Part shown: piece after piece, positions 15,039 to 22,931 of the stretch
Numbering within the stretch: position 1 is the first letter of the stretch
Layout of the letters: each line of letters starts with the position of its first letter
Assembly: GCA_013151865.1 (NCBI GenBank)
Contig: JAADHN010000106.1
Location: 1 to 34,924, forward strand
DNA: 34,924 bases
DNA from: Kiritimatiellota bacterium
GTDB lineage: Bacteria > Verrucomicrobiota > Lentisphaeria > Oligosphaerales > JAADHN01
Direction of reading: 5' to 3'
The notes under the pieces: generated by a model
The model's input: the letters and a program-made list of their open reading frames with translations, nothing else
Told to the model about the DNA's origin: nothing
The model's database searches: none
Position numbers and translations under genes: made by a program

Positions 15039-17798
15039 CTATGGCTTCGGCTCGGGCCGACGGGGTTGCGAAGTCCGCGCAATTGGAATGAGGGTGATGT
15101 GCCGGAACTGCATGTGGGCGCCCTCGGCCTGGAGGCAGATTTTTCCCGGGGTTTCCCAGCAATCGCGGGCGACATTCTGGAGCAGGCCGTTCACTCGAAT
15201 CTCGAGGTCCTCGCCGTCGAGGGTGATGTCATATTGATTCCACTCGCCCAGGGGGCGCTCGTTGGACCGGTGCGCTTTGACCGTATGGCGTCCGCGGGTG
15301 CGTTGGGGATCGGTTTTCATGGGGAACTTGTCGATGTTCCAGATATCGCCCAGATTGCCGATGAGTCCCTGGCACTCGATGGCGCGCGGCCAGACCTTGT
15401 CCTTGCCTACCATACGAAGCAGGACGCCGCTGTTGCCGCGGGAGAGATGCCGCAATTGCACCCTGAGCACATAGTTTGTGAAGTCGCGCGCGGTCCGGAA
15501 GTATCCGGCCGGTTTGCCGGTGTCGTCGAGTACACCGTCTTTGACGGACCAGGTGTTCTTCTGATTGGGGTTTGAGTAGGTCCATCCCGACAGGTCTCGT
15601 CCGTTGAACAGATGGACGGGTGCGCCGAACTCGGCGGTGATGGGGCGGACTTGGATTTCCTTGAATTCCGCGACGGCTTTTTCGCCTGGAATCAGCTCCA
15701 ACCCGACCCGACCCGCGGTCGGTCCCCCCGAACGGAGGTCGACGAGTTCCGTCACGGTCAGTCCGTTAATTTCGATGGCCAGATGTCGGCCGCGGGCCCG
15801 GACCGCAAGCGAAGCCCACTGTCCCGGAGCGGAGTATCCTTCCTTTCGAAAAGCATCCGACGGCACGACCGCGCCGAGACGGCGCGTACTCCGCTCGCCG
15901 AGTTCGACGAATTCGCCGGCGGCCGCGAGCACGGTCCCCTCAGACGAGGAGAGGGCGCCCACACGGTCCGGACCGCCGGCGAGGAGAATGCGATACGCGG
16001 CGTCCGTCCCCGTGCGAACGGCCACCGCGGCATTGCCGCTCAACACCCGGAAGCGCAATTTGAGAAGGAAGTTCTTCATCGGAGCGCCGTTCCACGCGAG
16101 AAAAACGGGTTGCGCGACCGCCCCCTTTGTCTCTCCGTGGACGCTTGCCGCCCGGACGGACCAGACGGTGGCGTCGCCCGACCACAAACCGAGAGAGCGA
16201 CCGTCGAACATCGGAGTGAAGCCGTCTTCGACCCACAGGGAGAGCAGTTCCTCGGCGGTTGGCTCGCCTTCCACGATAAAGCCCGCGTTGGCCCAATCCG
16301 CATGATCGCACGCGTTGCCGTTGCCGCCGTCTCCGACGATCAATCGGAGGGTCTTTGTTCCCTTTGGGAGCGCGACGTCGATGGGGTAGCGTTCGTCGGC
16401 AGGCGTGAGCACCGGCGTCTTGACCAGGCGTTTGTTGTCCGCGAGTACTTCGAACGTGACGCTGCCCACGGGCGTGTCGTTTTTTTCGTCGTCGACTCCG
16501 ACCACGGCGACGAATCGCCGGTAGTTCGAGAGAACCGGAAAAACAATCTCCGAGACCGCGTGCGTCCCAATGCCTTTCTCGAACGTCTCGCCCCGGATGC
16601 GAATGGGGTTGTCTTCGATGGAAAGGTCGCGCCGCGGTGCGCCGTTCCATCCGCTGGTCCAGACCTTGGGTTTGAGATCGGCGCAGTAGACGTCGGGCCG
16701 GGGCGGCAGAGGCGGCAGCTTCGGCGTGGTCACTTTGACGGCGGCGAGTGGTTTCGGCGGTTGCGAGGTCCAGGCGACGGGGTAGACGGTGTAGACAATT
16801 TTACGACCGGGTGGAGCATGTGAATCGACGGCCGTCCCGCCGGACACCGGCAGTTCCACGCCGTCGTCCCGGCGCACGACCAGCGGTCCCCTCGTGCCGT
16901 AACATTGGATGCGGACACGGCGCGCGGAAGATGCGGCGGCTTCAACACGGACGCCGGCGGATGTCGGAGCGCGAGGTTTGCCGCGCTCGAACCGGACCCG
17001 CCACGTGGCGACACCGGCCGGTGGTTGCAGCGTCCAGGCGCGGACCCAGGGGCCGGTCTGCATAATGTCCGTTTCCGTATCAGCCGGGCCCACAATCATT
17101 TCCCTGGCAAGCCAGCGGATCGGGGCGGGCGGCGCGAAGATCCGCAGTTCCATGGGGTGCTTTGCGCCCAGCGCCGCTTTGCCGGTCAGAACGTTCCGGT
17201 CCGCCAGCCACGCCACGCCGGAGACTCTTGCTTCTCCTTGTTCGCAGCCTGAGTAGGCCAGTACGACCGGGCGGTCCAAGCGGGCCGCGACGAACACGGG
17301 GCCGTACACCCGCCGCTCAATTACGATTTCGTCGCGCAACGGGCCAAGAAACCGATTTGTGGCGGGCTCGAATCCGGCCAACGGCCCGGGCCCGAGCCCG
17401 AGGGCGGCGAGACGCACGCGCACCGGCAACGAAATCTCCGGCGGGGCCGCGGCAACCATGGCGAATACGCCGGGCAGGGCAGGGACATTGACCACGGCGA
17501 GCAACACGGCGGGGGATTGGAGCGGGGTTTTCAGGGGCAGAGGCAGGATCCGTGCCGGCGTACCGGGCAGCGCCGCGAACACTTGTCCGGGCCCGGCAAG
17601 CTTGGCTCTGTTGTTCAGTTCAAGCCGAACGACGCCTTTCGAATCGCGAGCAATGCGGAGGTCGCCCTCCCGCGCCCGGCATGTCCCGTCCGCCACGGAC
17701 ACCTCGAGCCCGAAGCCGCTCCACGAGACGCACGAGGCGTAGAGGACGGCTAACAACCATGCACGCCGGGTATTCCACAGGGTAAACAGGCGGTTCAT
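15039..17798 (-). CDS. Secreted NPCBM plus double DUF1080 (3-keto-disaccharide hydrolase family) protein
   Basis: A 919-residue exported protein with a signal peptide in residues 1-30. Residues 30-365 form a beta-rich region that I do not recognise. Residues 370-512 match NPCBM modules (KGIGTHAVSEIVF, VGVDDEKND, ADWANAGF). Two DUF1080 domains follow at about 525-720 and 725-907, each opening with the typical LFNGRDLSGW-like motif. The second keeps GNSGVLLRM and the following IECQ. In the first the matching places read GNAAVAVRT and AYRILLAG, so it looks degenerate. DUF1080 members cleave 3-keto-glycosides made by Gfo/Idh/MocA-type oxidoreductases, and such a gene lies 124 bp upstream in the same operon. 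The ATG at 17798 has GAGGAG upstream. Action outside the cytoplasm is inferred from the signal peptide. Confidence 0.87.
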   Translation of the reverse strand: MNRLFTLWNTRRAWLLAVLYASCVSWSGFGLEVSVADGTCRAREGDLRIARDSKGVVRLELNNRAKLAGPGQVFAALPGTPARILPLPLKTPLQSPAVLLAVVNVPALPGVFAMVAAAPPEISLPVRVRLAALGLGPGPLAGFEPATNRFLGPLRDEIVIERRVYGPVFVAARLDRPVVLAYSGCEQGEARVSGVAWLADRNVLTGKAALGAKHPMELRIFAPPAPIRWLAREMIVGPADTETDIMQTGPWVRAWTLQPPAGVATWRVRFERGKPRAPTSAGVRVEAAASSARRVRIQCYGTRGPLVVRRDDGVELPVSGGTAVDSHAPPGRKIVYTVYPVAWTSQPPKPLAAVKVTTPKLPPLPPRPDVYCADLKPKVWTSGWNGAPRRDLSIEDNPIRIRGETFEKGIGTHAVSEIVFPVLSNYRRFVAVVGVDDEKNDTPVGSVTFEVLADNKRLVKTPVLTPADERYPIDVALPKGTKTLRLIVGDGGNGNACDHADWANAGFIVEGEPTAEELLSLWVEDGFTPMFDGRSLGLWSGDATVWSVRAASVHGETKGAVAQPVFLAWNGAPMKNFLLKLRFRVLSGNAAVAVRTGTDAAYRILLAGGPDRVGALSSSEGTVLAAAGEFVELGERSTRRLGAVVPSDAFRKEGYSAPGQWASLAVRARGRHLAIEINGLTVTELVDLRSGGPTAGRVGLELIPGEKAVAEFKEIQVRPITAEFGAPVHLFNGRDLSGWTYSNPNQKNTWSVKDGVLDDTGKPAGYFRTARDFTNYVLRVQLRHLSRGNSGVLLRMVGKDKVWPRAIECQGLIGNLGDIWNIDKFPMKTDPQRTRGRHTVKAHRSNERPLGEWNQYDITLDGEDLEIRVNGLLQNVARDCWETPGKICLQAEGAHMQFRHITLIPIARTSQPRRPEPKP

Positions 17799-17922
17799 CG
17801 GCCGTTTCTCCTCTCTTTTGACAATCTGGAAACCCAAGTTGTCCTTCCGGCGCGCAATCGGATGCCGGGGGACATGAAACGGGGGGCGCCGCATTCCGGG
17901 ACGCCGTGCCGGGGACGGCCGT

Positions 17923-19188
17923 TCAGGAGGCGCCGGGGAGGGCGACGACGTCGTCCGGAGGCGCGACGACCGGGCCCTTCTCGAAATCGTCGGCGGTCGG
18001 TTTCAACGCGAGGCTGTACCAGCGTCCCTTTGGATTGGATATGCAGTCGGACCACCGGACCAGTTGGCCGGTATAGGCAGAAATTCGCCCCATGATCCCG
18101 GTCAGTGTGGATTCCGCGACATTTCGGGATTCATTGACGGGCTCGCCCTGTATGACGCTGCGCAGAAGCGCGCGGTGTTCTTCAACATACGGGTTGGCGT
18201 GGACTTCGATCTTGGGCGCGGCGATGTCTTTCTCAAGTGTGGGTTGGATCTTGCCGCCCCCCCACATGGTCCCCTCGGTCCCGATGAAGAACTCGCGGAC
18301 GGCGTTGTAGCAGCGGTTGATCTGCCGGCACATGCTGTGAACATGGACCCCGTCGCCGTAGTCGTAGTCGATGCTGAAGAAGTCGTATTGGTCTCCGGTC
18401 TTACGTCGGGCGCGGCCGCCGAAACCCAGTGCGGCCACCGGGGGGCGTCCGATGAACCAGTTGGCGACGTCCAGATTGTGTACATGCTGCTCAACGATGT
18501 GATCGCCGGACATCTCGGTGAAGCTGACCCAATTTCGGACCATGTACAGCGCATCCGGTTCATTGGGGAGTCGAGGTTTGTACCATAAGCGTCCTCCGCA
18601 CCAGTAGACATTGGCGGCAACGATTTCACCGATGACGCCATGAGCTGCCAGAAAAGCGTTTCGGAGATACGTGCCCTGATGGCGTCGCTGTGTCCCTGCC
18701 ACGATGCTGAGGCCCTTTTGCTTGGCCGTCTCGCCGGCTGCGATGATCCGCCGTACCCCCGGCGGGTCCACGGCCACGGGTTTTTCCATGAATACATGCT
18801 TTGCGGCGTTTACGGCGGCTTCGAGGTGGACCGGGCGGAAATTCGGGGGCGTCGCCAGCAGGACAATATCGGCTTCCGTCTCAAGGACGTTGCGATAGGC
18901 GGAGAACCCGTGAAACCAACGTTCCGGCGCGACACCGAACCGTTCGCCGGCACGCCGCGCACGGGCTTCGAACACGTCCGCCACGGCCACGACACGCACT
19001 TCCGTACCCAGCGTCTTTCCGGCCTCGAGGCAGTTGGCGGTCGCACCGGTCCCACGTCCGCCGCAACCGATCAAAGCAATCTTCAAGCGGCGCCGGGCCG
19101 CAGCTCCCATCAACGGCATCGCGGCAAAGGCCGCGCCGGCCGCCGAAGATGCCAGAAAAGTCCGTCGACTCACCTCGCGTTCATGCAT
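17923..19188 (-). CDS. Tat-exported Gfo/Idh/MocA-family oxidoreductase
   Basis: A 421-residue NAD(P)-dependent sugar oxidoreductase. The N-terminus SRRTFLASSAAGAA is a twin-arginine signal (Arg8-Arg9), so the folded protein with cofactor is expected outside the cytoplasmic membrane. The Rossmann motif GCGGRG is at 41-46, the cofactor/active-site EKP at 135-137, and the catalytic-region motif GDHIVEQHVHNLDVANW at 228-244 with His235 and His237 as candidate catalytic residues. The ATG at 19188 is preceded by GGAGGAG inside the end of the upstream amidohydrolase gene; the two genes overlap by 19 bp, which suggests coupled translation. Downstream comes the DUF1080 gene. Known relatives oxidise glycosides at C3; the electron acceptor outside the cytoplasm is unclear if NAD(P) is carried along. 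Confidence 0.92.
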   Translation of the reverse strand: MHEREVSRRTFLASSAAGAAFAAMPLMGAAARRRLKIALIGCGGRGTGATANCLEAGKTLGTEVRVVAVADVFEARARRAGERFGVAPERWFHGFSAYRNVLETEADIVLLATPPNFRPVHLEAAVNAAKHVFMEKPVAVDPPGVRRIIAAGETAKQKGLSIVAGTQRRHQGTYLRNAFLAAHGVIGEIVAANVYWCGGRLWYKPRLPNEPDALYMVRNWVSFTEMSGDHIVEQHVHNLDVANWFIGRPPVAALGFGGRARRKTGDQYDFFSIDYDYGDGVHVHSMCRQINRCYNAVREFFIGTEGTMWGGGKIQPTLEKDIAAPKIEVHANPYVEEHRALLRSVIQGEPVNESRNVAESTLTGIMGRISAYTGQLVRWSDCISNPKGRWYSLALKPTADDFEKGPVVAPPDDVVALPGAS

Positions 19189-20168
19189 GGTTTGCAATCT
19201 CCTCCCACTCGATGGCGTTCCGAATTCCGGCCTGTTTTTCCGTCGCATCCGACCGCAGTCTCACCTCGGGGCAGGGAGTCGTCTCCGAGCCCGAGATGAA
19301 ACAGTCGGTCGGCATTTCGCCAACTGATATCCTCGAAAGTTTCTGCGGAAATGTGCCCGTCGCGAAAGGAGGCGCGCAGGTACTCGGCATGACGGTGGTC
19401 GTTGCCGGGGTCGCAAATGTCGGTGCCGAAGAGAACTCGGTCGTGGAAGCGTTCCATGAACCGCCAGCCGAATTCAGGGTCGCGCGTCAGGCCGTTATAT
19501 CCGCTGCCGGCATCCCAACCGCACCACAGATTGGGATAGGTTTCCATCAGGCGCGGCACCGCACCTCCGGGGGCGACCGGCCCTTTCGGGTACGTGTTGC
19601 GGGTCGACTCGGTGACGTCGCCGCTGATCTCGGACCAAAACGGCTGGGAATGCCCAATGAAAACGAGATTCGGAAAACGTTGCAATGCGCGTTCGAGGCC
19701 CGGCAAACCCGTTTCGTCGATGAGTCCGTAATATCCATGCCGGGCTGGACCGATGTGAAAGATTACCGGCATTTCGCACTTTTCGCAATGATAAAACAGG
19801 TTTTGCACCAATGGATCGTCGAAAGGCAGGGAGGCCGTGATCTCGCCGAGGCCGCGGCAGCCGCGTTCTTTGTAGAACATCAGGTGAAACGACAAATCGG
19901 CCTCGGGCGAGTTGGATCCGGCCCGTGGATCTACGTTGCAAAAGGGGACGAATCGGCCCGGGTATTGCGCGCAAATGTCGAGAATGTCTTCCGGCGTGGA
20001 CTGTTGAAAGGAACACTCCGGACTCGCCCCCGGCAGGAGAACGCCCCTGTCCACGCCGGTGCGGTCCATCATTTCAATGAGTTCTTCCGGAGTTGCGAAG
20101 TTCGCCCCCCGGCCATTGCGGGGCAGGCTCTTTCGGCGGACCGTGTGCAAGTGTGCATCGATGAACAT
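19170..20168 (-). CDS. Amidohydrolase-family protein (COG2159-like), first gene of oxidoreductase operon
   Basis: A 332-residue TIM-barrel amidohydrolase. Metal ligands appear in order: His6-x-His8 (DAHLH), His138 (VIFH), His173 (IGHSQ) and Asp250 (FGTD). No signal peptide is present, so it should be cytoplasmic, unlike its two operon partners. The ATG at 20168 is preceded by AGGAGAG; an in-frame ATG at 20192 is less likely. Its last 19 bp overlap the start of the Gfo/Idh/MocA gene. The family includes decarboxylases and lactonases. In an operon that makes 3-keto-glycosides, a role on an oxidised sugar product is plausible, but the different compartment needs explaining. The last ~25 residues are poorly conserved-looking and rich in Gly, Arg and Lys. 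Confidence 0.87.
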   Translation of the reverse strand: MFIDAHLHTVRRKSLPRNGRGANFATPEELIEMMDRTGVDRGVLLPGASPECSFQQSTPEDILDICAQYPGRFVPFCNVDPRAGSNSPEADLSFHLMFYKERGCRGLGEITASLPFDDPLVQNLFYHCEKCEMPVIFHIGPARHGYYGLIDETGLPGLERALQRFPNLVFIGHSQPFWSEISGDVTESTRNTYPKGPVAPGGAVPRLMETYPNLWCGWDAGSGYNGLTRDPEFGWRFMERFHDRVLFGTDICDPGNDHRHAEYLRASFRDGHISAETFEDISWRNADRLFHLGLGDDSLPRGETAVGCDGKTGRNSERHRVGGDCKPCMNAR

Positions 20169-20681
20169 GGTTGAGATCCCTCTCCTACCCATGGCGTACT
20201 CGGCACGGCGTCATCCGCGGACACTCCAAAGGCTGTGCCCGGCTTCTCGGGCGCCGCAGGTTTCGCGACCAAGTCGAGCGGCCCGAAACCGGGCCTCGTG
20301 CAGCCCGGTGCTTCCCCGAATCTCGTTGAGAAATCGATCGAAGAGTCGGCTCACGGTGGGGCCCTGCAAAACCACCCAGGCAATTCCGCGACATCTCGCA
20401 GATCGATCTTGCCCGTGAGGATGCCATGGACCGTATTCGCCGATTCCCCTGGAATGGACTTACAAGGTCGGCTGAGTATTGTACACTGCATTTGCCGTTT
20501 TTGCCCCGTGCGCGGCACTGGACCGGATCGACGTCGCGTGAAGCGATTACAGGCCGGTTTCGACAGCGTTCGGACGGTTCTGAGATGCATCGTCCAGCGC
20601 CGCATTGCACGTGTGTCGCAATGGACGCGGCCCGGGAGAATGAGCGACGGGATTTCGGCGAACCGAGACTCGGAGGCTGTC
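20169..20681. other. 513-bp divergent intergenic region
   Basis: It separates the minus-strand oxidoreductase operon from the plus-strand carboxypeptidase, so promoters for both should lie here. The only -10-like patch I see is ATTGTACACT around 20478-20487. It reads TACAAT on the minus strand (20478-20483) and TACACT on the plus strand (20482-20487), the latter 16 bases after TTACAA. Neither has a good -35 box. Open frames on both strands have no protein-like composition. Confidence 0.4.
20672..20676 (+). promoter_or_regulatory. Ribosome binding site deciding the carboxypeptidase start
   Basis: GGAGG five bases before the ATG at 20682. The frame is open for about 450 bases further upstream, so this site is what fixes the start. 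Confidence 0.75.
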
Positions 20682-21806
20682 ATGGCGTTTCGGTATTTGA
20701 ACACTGGATTCGAGAACGCATCACCACTGGACTGGGAGATTGGGGACAACGGTGCGATACAGATCGCGTTGATTTACGACCATGAGCGGGAATCGCCCAA
20801 TCGCGCTGTGCTGCACTGGCATTTCATGCTCGAGGCGGACCCGGGAGATACGCTGCGCCTGGAGCTTCGGAATTTCGATAATATCTGGAACGGTCGGCCG
20901 GGCAGCCCGATCGGCGACGAGACCCCGTGTGTGGTCTCGGAGGATGGGCGCAACTGGCGGACCGCGATCGGACGCAAGGTCGAGGGGAACCGCCTGGAGC
21001 TGTTCGTCTCGTTGGTTGCGGATCACCTGTACGTCGCTCGGATCGAGCCCTACCGGATTTCGGATTTGGAGAGGTTTCTGGAACGTATACGCCGGAACGA
21101 ATTGGTTCGGATCGAACCCGTTGGGACCACGGTCGAGGGGCGGGAACTGAGCATAGTCTCCGTCGGACGGCTCGATGCGCCCCACCACGTACTGCTGCGC
21201 GGCCGTGCGCATCCGTGGGAGACCGGCGGCAACTGGGTGATCCAGGGCCTCATCGATGGCCTGCTGGCCGCCGATGCCGGGTCTGCGCTCGATGCGTACT
21301 GTCTCCACGTATTGCCCATGGCCAACAAGGACGGCGTGGCGCGGGGGATGAGCCGGTTCAATCTCCGCGGGTGCGATTTGAATCGAAACTGGGAGCGTCC
21401 GGCCGATCCCATGCTCGCGCCCGAGAATCGTGCCCTGGAAGTCTGGATCGAACGGATGATTTCGGCCGGGCAGCGTCCCGACCTGGTGATCGACCTGCAC
21501 AACGACAACGGCGGCCAACTCCACGCGAATTGCCCGGAAGAGGGCGCCGAACTCTATCAGGCCAACATGGTGCGTCTGGAAGAAGTATTGCGACGTTTCA
21601 CCTGGTTTCGGGAAGGGCGCGTGAGCCCGAACTTTCGCAACCCGGGCTCGCTGGGCGAGGGGCTCTGCGACCGATACGGCATCGATGCGTGTATCCTGGA
21701 ATTGAAGTGCCTGGCCACCGAGGGCTTGGGGCGTCCGCCTTTAGGGGCGGACTGGCATCGATTCGGGCGGGGCATGCGCCAAGCTTTGACCGCCTATTTC
21801 GCCTGA
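20682..21806 (+). CDS. M14-family zinc carboxypeptidase
   Basis: A 374-residue peptidase. Residues 1-125 form a beta-rich N-terminal domain like that of cytosolic carboxypeptidases. The catalytic domain shows the zinc ligands His177 and Glu180 (GRAHPWE) and His273 (IDLHND), the substrate-binding Arg235 in CDLNRNW, and the catalytic Glu340 in CILELK. No signal peptide is seen, so the enzyme is probably cytoplasmic. M14 enzymes remove C-terminal residues from peptides or cleave peptidoglycan-derived peptides. The sequence does not tell which. Its presence among glycosidases may mean that the substrate is a glycopeptide. The codons at 21733-21752 contain a palindrome with the same arms as an intergenic repeat and a rare-looking TTA. 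It converges with the TIM-barrel gene at 21960. Confidence 0.88.
   Translation: MAFRYLNTGFENASPLDWEIGDNGAIQIALIYDHERESPNRAVLHWHFMLEADPGDTLRLELRNFDNIWNGRPGSPIGDETPCVVSEDGRNWRTAIGRKVEGNRLELFVSLVADHLYVARIEPYRISDLERFLERIRRNELVRIEPVGTTVEGRELSIVSVGRLDAPHHVLLRGRAHPWETGGNWVIQGLIDGLLAADAGSALDAYCLHVLPMANKDGVARGMSRFNLRGCDLNRNWERPADPMLAPENRALEVWIERMISAGQRPDLVIDLHNDNGGQLHANCPEEGAELYQANMVRLEEVLRRFTWFREGRVSPNFRNPGSLGEGLCDRYGIDACILELKCLATEGLGRPPLGADWHRFGRGMRQALTAYFA
21733..21752 (+). repeat. Palindrome inside the carboxypeptidase gene
   Basis: GTCCGCC and GGCGGAC flank a six-base loop. The arms are identical to those of the intergenic palindrome at 11232-11248. The bases encode part of RPPLGADW and include a TTA leucine codon, uncommon in this GC-rich window. 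Confidence 0.6.
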
Positions 21807-21821
21807 CCCCGCCTCGCGCTT

Positions 21822-21837
21822 CGGGCGACGACGCCCG
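21822..21837. terminator. Hairpin between convergent genes
   Basis: CGGGCG and CGCCCG form a perfect 6-bp stem with the loop ACGA, sixteen bases after the carboxypeptidase stop codon. No T-tract follows on either strand. Confidence 0.38.
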
Positions 21838-21959
21838 TGCCCGCACACGCCGTGACTTTGCGCTGTGAAGTTCGCGAATGAGTGCCCGTCGCGGATTCGT
21901 CCGGCTGATTCTGCAGCGGCCGAGCATTTGCCGGCGTTCGCGCTCGGACCATCGCGTGA

Positions 21960-22769
21960 TCAGGCCAAGGCTTCCAGGATGCCGCGCACGTAACCGAGGG
22001 TAAACGCCAAGTCCCGATCGACCGCCGGGAAGTCGGTGCTCCCCACGCACTCGACGTAAAGCGGCCCGGCGAACTCGGCTTCGTGCAGGGCGCGGAGAAC
22101 GCACGGGAAGTCGACCAGGCCGTCACCGGCTGTCACTTGTACGCTGGGCTTGCCGTTCTCGACCTTGCAGTCCTTGATGATTCCAACCGCGATGTGCGGG
22201 GCGATTTTGGGCAGGTCGTCCTCGGGGTGCAGCTCGCCGGCAGTGTAGTAGAGGATGTTGCCGGGGTCGTAGCACAGCGTAAACGCTTCTTCGCCCACGG
22301 CGCGCCAGGTTTCGAGCAGACCTTCGGCGGTGAGCCCGAGACCGCCGTGCGGCTTGAGCGTGATGCGTACGCCGATCTGTTCGGCATGTTGCGCGGCCGC
22401 TTGCATTCGGCGGACATAGACCGGACGCAGGGTGTCGTTCATGCAACCGCAATCCAGGACCCACTGAGCGCCGACGCGGGCGGCATTGTCGAGCAGACGG
22501 CGGTAGCGGTCCACTGCGTCAGTGTCTTCCCCGTCCAAGGGCAGCGAGCCGATCACCAGCGAAGGCGTCAGTCCGAGGTCCTCGGCCATGCGGCGCACTC
22601 GGTCGACTGCTTCGGGCGACGTATCGGCGTCCACAGGCATTCCGCCCTGATTTCTGAACAGGGCCACATGCTTGTACCCGGCCGAGGCAATATGCTTCAG
22701 GGCATCGTCGATAGTGAGTCGGTTGCAGGGGCGGGTGGTGGCGCCGATGGCGATATGCGACTTCTGCAT
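21960..22769 (-). CDS. Xylose-isomerase-like TIM-barrel protein (sugar phosphate isomerase/epimerase family)
   Basis: A 269-residue protein of the AP-endonuclease-2-type TIM barrel. Family landmarks are PHGG (140-143), YDPGN with Asp168 (167-171), IIKD (197-200) and YVEC with Glu240. In usual members a Glu precedes PHGG as a metal ligand, and a His sits two residues before the KD. Here these are Lys139 and Ile197, so two of the four usual metal ligands appear replaced. The start at 22769 has AGGAGG seven bases upstream and is firm. No signal peptide is seen. It is the last gene of the GH78-GH2-radical SAM group, 162 bp after the radical SAM gene. Relatives isomerise or epimerise sugars, and some act as lyases on 3-keto-glycosides. 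With altered ligands the reaction here is uncertain. Confidence 0.82.
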   Translation of the reverse strand: MQKSHIAIGATTRPCNRLTIDDALKHIASAGYKHVALFRNQGGMPVDADTSPEAVDRVRRMAEDLGLTPSLVIGSLPLDGEDTDAVDRYRRLLDNAARVGAQWVLDCGCMNDTLRPVYVRRMQAAAQHAEQIGVRITLKPHGGLGLTAEGLLETWRAVGEEAFTLCYDPGNILYYTAGELHPEDDLPKIAPHIAVGIIKDCKVENGKPSVQVTAGDGLVDFPCVLRALHEAEFAGPLYVECVGSTDFPAVDRDLAFTLGYVRGILEALA

Positions 22770-22776
22770 GGTCCGT

Positions 22777-22782
22777 CCTCCT
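22777..22782 (-). promoter_or_regulatory. Ribosome binding site of the TIM-barrel gene
   Basis: AGGAGG on the minus strand, seven bases before the ATG at 22769. It excludes the upstream part of the open frame. Confidence 0.8.
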
Positions 22783-22931
22783 GGGTTGACCCGCGACTGC
22801 GCGGCAATGGTCCCGGACAGCGTCTTCGGAATAGGATACCGACAGCGGGGGCAAATACAAACCGCCCATATCGAGAGCATTCATGCGGCGCGAGACAGTC
22901 GTCTTGCCGCCGGGGGGCGCGGCCGGATCAG

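Noticed and set aside
20235-20681. N-terminal extension of the carboxypeptidase
   Set aside because: The frame is open, but its composition is not protein-like, and GGAGG with ATG at 20682 gives a normal family start.
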